Assembly: GCF_026626705.1 (NCBI RefSeq)
Contig: NZ_JAPNKC010000001.1
Span: 2,604,001-2,668,000, forward strand
From: Pyxidicoccus sp. MSG2
Lineage (GTDB): Bacteria > Myxococcota > Myxococcia > Myxococcales > Myxococcaceae
Direction of reading: 5' to 3'
DNA length: 64,000 nucleotides
The notes under the pieces were generated by a model. That model was given only the letters and a program-made list of their open reading frames with translations. It made no database searches and was not told the DNA's origin. Positions 60,603 to 64,000 of the stretch are shown here, in pieces; within the stretch, counting starts at the first letter, position 1, and every line of letters starts with the position of its first letter. The position numbers and the translations under genes are program-made.

Positions 60603-61916
60603 TCAACCGTTCAGCGTCCGGGCGCAGGCGCGGCCGGCGAGGATGGCGTCCTCCATGGAGGAGTACTCCCACTGCCCGTAGCGCCCGGCGATGAGGATGC
60701 CCGCGTGCTCCAGGAAGCGGAGGATTTCCGCCTTCGCGGGCCCGTATGCGTCGTCGTAGAGCACGTACGCGTGTGGAATCTCCGTCGCCCGGGCGAAGAG
60801 CACGTCGTCCGCCGAGTGGATCATCTGCGAGCGCACCAGGTCCTCCACCGCGTACTTCTCCGCGGTGGCGGGGGCCAGCTCGCCGTGGTGGCTGTACTCC
60901 ACGTAGAAGCTGGAGGTGTCCGGCGGCGCCAGCGGCGCGTACACCGCCGAGGGCGAGCCGATGCGGTACGTGTGGAACTCCGGCTCCGGCAGGTAGATCC
61001 AATGCCAGGGCTGGCGGTTGGCCCCGCGCGCGCCCACGGCCACGTAGGTGACGGTGGTGGCGCGCAGCCGCTTCGCCGCGGCCACGACTTCCTCCGGCAC
61101 GCCCGCGCCGCCCTTCGCCAGCAGCGCCACCAGCCCCGGCAGCGAGATGCTGGAGACGAGGCCCGAGTAGCCCTGCACGCGCCCGTCGGACAGCGTCACC
61201 GTGCGGGCCTTCCAGTCGATGGAGGTGGGCTCGGTGTTGACGCTCAGCTCGCCACCCTTCAGGTGGCGCCGCATGGCGCGGGCGAGGCTCTCGATGCCGC
61301 CCTCGCGCGGGTAGAGGAACGAGGCGTTGTAGCCCACGGCGTCGCTGCCGGCGCCCAGCGCTCCGTCCACCACCTCCTTGAGGTTCGGGCGGGGCACGAA
61401 GCGCCCCACCCAGGCGGCGGACAGCTCGCGCGGGTGCACCGTCCAGAGCTTCTGGTTGTAGGGCACCATGAAGTTCTTCGCGAAGCCCTCGCCCATGTAG
61501 CGGAGGATGAAGTCCTCGAAGTTCTTCGGCTCGCGCTCGCGCAGCGCGCGGCCCTTCTCGCCGTAGATGGCCTCCACGTAGCCGACGAGGTTCTCCGCCA
61601 CCACGTCCGGCGGCAGGCCGTGGGTGTTGACCTGGTACGGGAAGCGGGTGAACACCCCGCGCGAGTAGATGCCCGCCTTGCGCTGGATGCGGACCATCTG
61701 CTCCGGCAGCCAGACGGTGTTCACCAGCTCCTGGATCTCCGGGTCCCTCAGGTGGAGCCAGTGGCCGGTGGGGTCGAAGTAACACCCATCGATGACCTCG
61801 GTCTTGATGAGCCCGCCGACCCGGTCCGACTTCTCGATGAGCCGCCAGGGCTTCCGGAGGAAATGGGCGGTGGACAGGCCCGCGAGTCCCGCGCCAAGGA
61901 TGACGATGGGTTCCAT
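60603..61916 (-). CDS. FAD-dependent amine-oxidase-like oxidoreductase
   Basis: A 437-residue flavoprotein. The N-terminal dinucleotide site is IVILGAGLAGLSTAHFL, followed by LIEKSDRVGGLIKTE. The C-terminal half (HIPHAYVLYDDAYGPAKAEI-like elements, ILIAGRYGQWEYSSMEDAIL) matches protoporphyrinogen-oxidase-like and UDP-galactopyranose-mutase-like proteins found in polysaccharide clusters. Its substrate is not decidable. It is the first gene of the five-gene operon, so the operon promoter should lie in 61917-62153. Confidence 0.85.
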   Translation of the reverse strand: MEPIVILGAGLAGLSTAHFLRKPWRLIEKSDRVGGLIKTEVIDGCYFDPTGHWLHLRDPEIQELVNTVWLPEQMVRIQRKAGIYSRGVFTRFPYQVNTHGLPPDVVAENLVGYVEAIYGEKGRALREREPKNFEDFILRYMGEGFAKNFMVPYNQKLWTVHPRELSAAWVGRFVPRPNLKEVVDGALGAGSDAVGYNASFLYPREGGIESLARAMRRHLKGGELSVNTEPTSIDWKARTVTLSDGRVQGYSGLVSSISLPGLVALLAKGGAGVPEEVVAAAKRLRATTVTYVAVGARGANRQPWHWIYLPEPEFHTYRIGSPSAVYAPLAPPDTSSFYVEYSHHGELAPATAEKYAVEDLVRSQMIHSADDVLFARATEIPHAYVLYDDAYGPAKAEILRFLEHAGILIAGRYGQWEYSSMEDAILAGRACARTLNG

Positions 61917-62153
61917 GACGGGCCGGGTCTACCACCTCCGCTCCGGGAGGGGGGAACGAACGCATGACGCTCACCGACGGGTGGACAGAGCCCTCGCCCG
62001 CCCGTCTGGGAGGCCAGGGGAGGGGCCTTCTGGCATTGGTAGGCGCGTTCTTTCCGGGGTGGAAACGCCTCTGCTACCCTGCGCGCACCGCGAAGGCGCT
62101 CCGATGCCCGCTCGCGAGCCATTCGCGCCTGTCGGTCCCGTCGAAGGAACCCC

Positions 62154-64000
62154 ATGAAAGTCTCCTGCCCGTCTTGCCAGACGAACTACAACATCGATGA
62201 CAAGCGGATCCCGCCCGGAGGCGCGAAGCTCAAGTGCGCCCGGTGCCAGACGACCTTCCCCATCAAGCCCGAGGCCGTGAGCGCGTCGTCCGCGCCGCAG
62301 GCCCCCGCCATTCCGCTGCCCGGCGCCGCGCCGCAGGCCGCCGCCATTCCCCTGCCGGGCGCCGCCGCGCCGGACTCTGACGCGTTCGCCTTCGATGACG
62401 GCGCCGCCGCCATTCCCCTGCCGGGCACGGCCGCGCCCTCCGCCTTCAACGCGGGCGCCATTCCCCTGCCGGGTGCCGCCGCGCCGCAGTCGGCCGCCAT
62501 CCCGCTGCCGGGCACGGCCGCGCCAAGGTCCGCCGCCATTCCCCTGCCGGGTGCCGCCGCGCCGCAGTCGGCCGCCATCCCGCTGCCAGGGAGCGCGTCG
62601 AGCGCCGCCATCCCGCTGCCGGGGAGTGCGTCGAGCGCCGCCATTCCGCTGCCGGGCGCCGCTCAGTCGTTCTCGCAGGCCATTCCGCTGCCGGGTGCCG
62701 TGGCCTCCCCGGAGGCCATTCCGCTGCCGGGCGCCGCGCCGGAGGCGGACGCGTTCGCCTTCGACGACGGCGGGTACGCCGAGACGTCCGCCGCCATCCC
62801 CCTGCCTGGCGTGGCCGCGCCCCGGTCCGAGGCCATTCCCCTGCCGGGTGCGGCCTCGCCGATGGACTCCTTCAGCGAGTACGACGACAACCCGCAGCCC
62901 GAGCCCGAAAACCGGGACGTGACGCGCGTCGTCCGCATCCCGCTGCCGAGCGACGCGTACCGCGAGCCGCCTCCCGCCGCGCCGGCCTACGGCACCACGG
63001 ACGAGGTGCGCGGCACCGCGCGCGACTTCGACTTCTCCGAGGAGCCGGCGCCCGCCGCGCCGACGTACGGCACCACGGACGAGGTGCGCGGCACCGCGCG
63101 CGACTTCGACTTCTCCGACGACGCGCTGCCCGTCCCCGCCGAGCCCCAGGCCGCGGCGGACCCGTTCGCCTTCGACATCGAGCCGCCGAATGGCGAGGCC
63201 CAGGCCTACGCCCTCCCGCCCACGCCCCAGCGTGCGCAGGCGCCCGACTTCGACGCCCCGGCCGAGGCGGACCCGTTCGCCCTGCCCCCGCCGCCGGACG
63301 CGTACGCGCAGCCGCCCGCCGGAGAAGACCCGTTCGCCCTGCCCCCGCCGCCCGCGGGCATGGCGTCCGAGGAGGACCCGTTCGCCCTCCCGCCCTCGCC
63401 GGACGCGTACGCGCAGCCGCCGATGCCCGGGGAGGACCCGTTCGCCCTGCCCCCGCCGCCCGCTGCGAGCGCGCCGTCGTTCGACTTCGGCGAGCTGCCG
63501 TCTCCCGCGGGCGGTGACCCGTTCGCCCTGCCCCCGCCCCCCGTGGGCATGGACTACTCGGACCTGCCCTCCCCCGCGGCCCCGCCCGCGCAGGCCATGG
63601 ACTTCTCGGACCTGCCCGCGCCGGCCGCGCAGCCGCAGGGCATGTCCTTCGACTTCGCCGAGTCCCCGGCCGTCCCCGCCCCCTCGGCGGACCCGTTCGC
63701 CCTGGACTTCGCGCCCGCGCCAGCCGCCGCGCCCGCGCCGGACTTCAACCTCGACTTCGCGGATGCCCCGCCGCCCGCCGCCAACGTCAACCCGACGGTG
63801 GACTTCGGTGACGTGGACTTCGGCTCGCCCCCGCCCCAGGCCAGCGCGCCCGCGGGCATCCCCGACGCGCTCGAGTTCGACCCCACCGCGAGGCCCGGCG
63901 ACGACCTGGAGGCGGACCTCTCCGAGCCCCTGCCGCCCCCGCCCAACGCCGGCCCCGCGGACGGCCTGGAGATGCTGTCGTTCATCGACGACGCCGGCAG
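62154..64000 (+). CDS. Zinc-ribbon protein with long Pro-rich repeats (3' end beyond window)
   Basis: About 615 residues are visible and the frame stays open to the window edge. An N-terminal MJ0042-type zinc ribbon (CPSCQTNYNIDD, then KCARCQTTFPI; four Cys) leads to a long disordered region. This holds 13 copies of AIPLPG in the first ~240 residues (about 62300-62860), a 26-residue duplication, and five DPFALPPPP-like units. The AAGGA site six bases upstream supports the ATG at 62154. Zinc ribbon plus Pro-rich repeats is typical of myxobacterial motility or signalling scaffolds such as AgmX/AgmK-like proteins; the missing C-terminus decides which. Confidence 0.85.
   Translation, partial: MKVSCPSCQTNYNIDDKRIPPGGAKLKCARCQTTFPIKPEAVSASSAPQAPAIPLPGAAPQAAAIPLPGAAAPDSDAFAFDDGAAAIPLPGTAAPSAFNAGAIPLPGAAAPQSAAIPLPGTAAPRSAAIPLPGAAAPQSAAIPLPGSASSAAIPLPGSASSAAIPLPGAAQSFSQAIPLPGAVASPEAIPLPGAAPEADAFAFDDGGYAETSAAIPLPGVAAPRSEAIPLPGAASPMDSFSEYDDNPQPEPENRDVTRVVRIPLPSDAYREPPPAAPAYGTTDEVRGTARDFDFSEEPAPAAPTYGTTDEVRGTARDFDFSDDALPVPAEPQAAADPFAFDIEPPNGEAQAYALPPTPQRAQAPDFDAPAEADPFALPPPPDAYAQPPAGEDPFALPPPPAGMASEEDPFALPPSPDAYAQPPMPGEDPFALPPPPAASAPSFDFGELPSPAGGDPFALPPPPVGMDYSDLPSPAAPPAQAMDFSDLPAPAAQPQGMSFDFAESPAVPAPSADPFALDFAPAPAAAPAPDFNLDFADAPPPAANVNPTVDFGDVDFGSPPPQASAPAGIPDALEFDPTARPGDDLEADLSEPLPPPPNAGPADGLEMLSFIDDAG
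62973..63118 (+). repeat. Near-perfect 78-bp in-frame tandem duplication
   Basis: Two copies (62973-63050 and 63051-63118, the latter slightly shorter in identity) encode a duplicated YGTTDEVRGTARDFDFS segment in the zinc-ribbon protein. The near-identity at DNA level implies recent duplication or gene conversion. Confidence 0.85.

Noticed and set aside
62300..62860. Regularly spaced ~17-bp repeats resembling a CRISPR array
   Set aside because: They encode AIPLPG within an open frame with irregular in-frame spacing; there are no cas genes.

Overview
The window is chromosomal DNA of a myxobacterium, most likely in or near Myxococcus, Corallococcus or Pyxidicoccus. The evidence is very high GC with strong third-position GC bias, many alternative (GTG) starts, abundant lipoproteins and TPR proteins, an FHA protein with a DUF4388/PATAN domain, a DUF2378 protein (a family known mainly from Myxococcales), a PilT-type ATPase and a zinc-ribbon protein with long Pro-rich repeats. 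No insertion sequence, prophage module, rRNA operon or CRISPR array is visible. This looks like a core-genome region with a few unusual single genes.

Layout. 1-3.4 kb: the 5' part of the trigger factor gene (minus strand), then six tRNA genes on the minus strand (Leu, Lys, Arg, His, Arg, Pro) interrupted on the plus strand by a stand-alone Bet/RecT-type annealing protein gene. 3.5-10.7 kb (minus): rdgB-rph, an N-acetylmuramoyl-L-alanine amidase, selD containing an in-frame UGA (selenocysteine) codon, then a run of recX, bamD, a membrane protein, a TPR protein and an FHA-PATAN protein. 10.7-16.3 kb: an acidic hypothetical gene, a pilT paralogue, rpsI-rplM with a clear promoter, and a UvrD/Rep helicase. 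16.3-21.6 kb: a lipoprotein, a protein with a strict Cys-x-x ladder, an RlmI-type methyltransferase, a TPR-zincin lipoprotein, a DHH phosphoesterase and a small basic protein behind a sigma-54-type promoter. 21.9-28.9 kb: a TolB-like propeller lipoprotein, tatD, tcdA, an Fe-S PD-(D/E)XK nuclease, an SDR, mutY and a DUF2934 protein. 28.9-40.9 kb: a MetE-core-like protein, surface or exported proteins, an ArsR-methyltransferase regulator translationally overlapping cobalamin-dependent metH, a patatin, a subtilisin-like protease and a CoA-binding protein with a lipoprotein. 41.1-48.7 kb: a permuted NlpC/P60-like hydrolase, SirB1-like and Nudix proteins, a DUF2378 protein, moaC, a Cys/Met-metabolism PLP enzyme, trxB and a cyclic-nucleotide-binding protein. 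48.8-56.6 kb: radC, a DUF3006 protein, a recQ broken by a one-base frameshift and a 1244-residue TPR membrane protein. 56.6-57.0 kb: a non-coding segment with two tandem double-hairpin units that show compensatory changes, plus paired TGACA palindromes. 57.0-61.9 kb: a five-gene minus-strand operon (FAD oxidoreductase, GT2, polysaccharide deacetylase, acyltransferase, epimerase) that looks like a surface glycolipid or polysaccharide pathway. From 62.15 kb: the 5' part of a zinc-ribbon, Pro-rich repeat protein that runs off the end.

How the genes relate. Repair and recombination functions recur (Bet, RecX, UvrD, MutY, RecQ, RadC, PD-(D/E)XK nuclease, RdgB) but are scattered rather than forming one system. 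Methionine and one-carbon functions cluster loosely (MetE-like, ArsR-methyltransferase, MetH, with the PLP enzyme about 10 kb away). The observations most worth follow-up are the UGA-containing selD with its SECIS-like hairpin, the chromosomal Bet with an ExoX-like C-terminal domain and a terminator-like leader hairpin, the Cys ladder protein, the covarying tandem hairpins at 56.6 kb and the five-gene surface operon.
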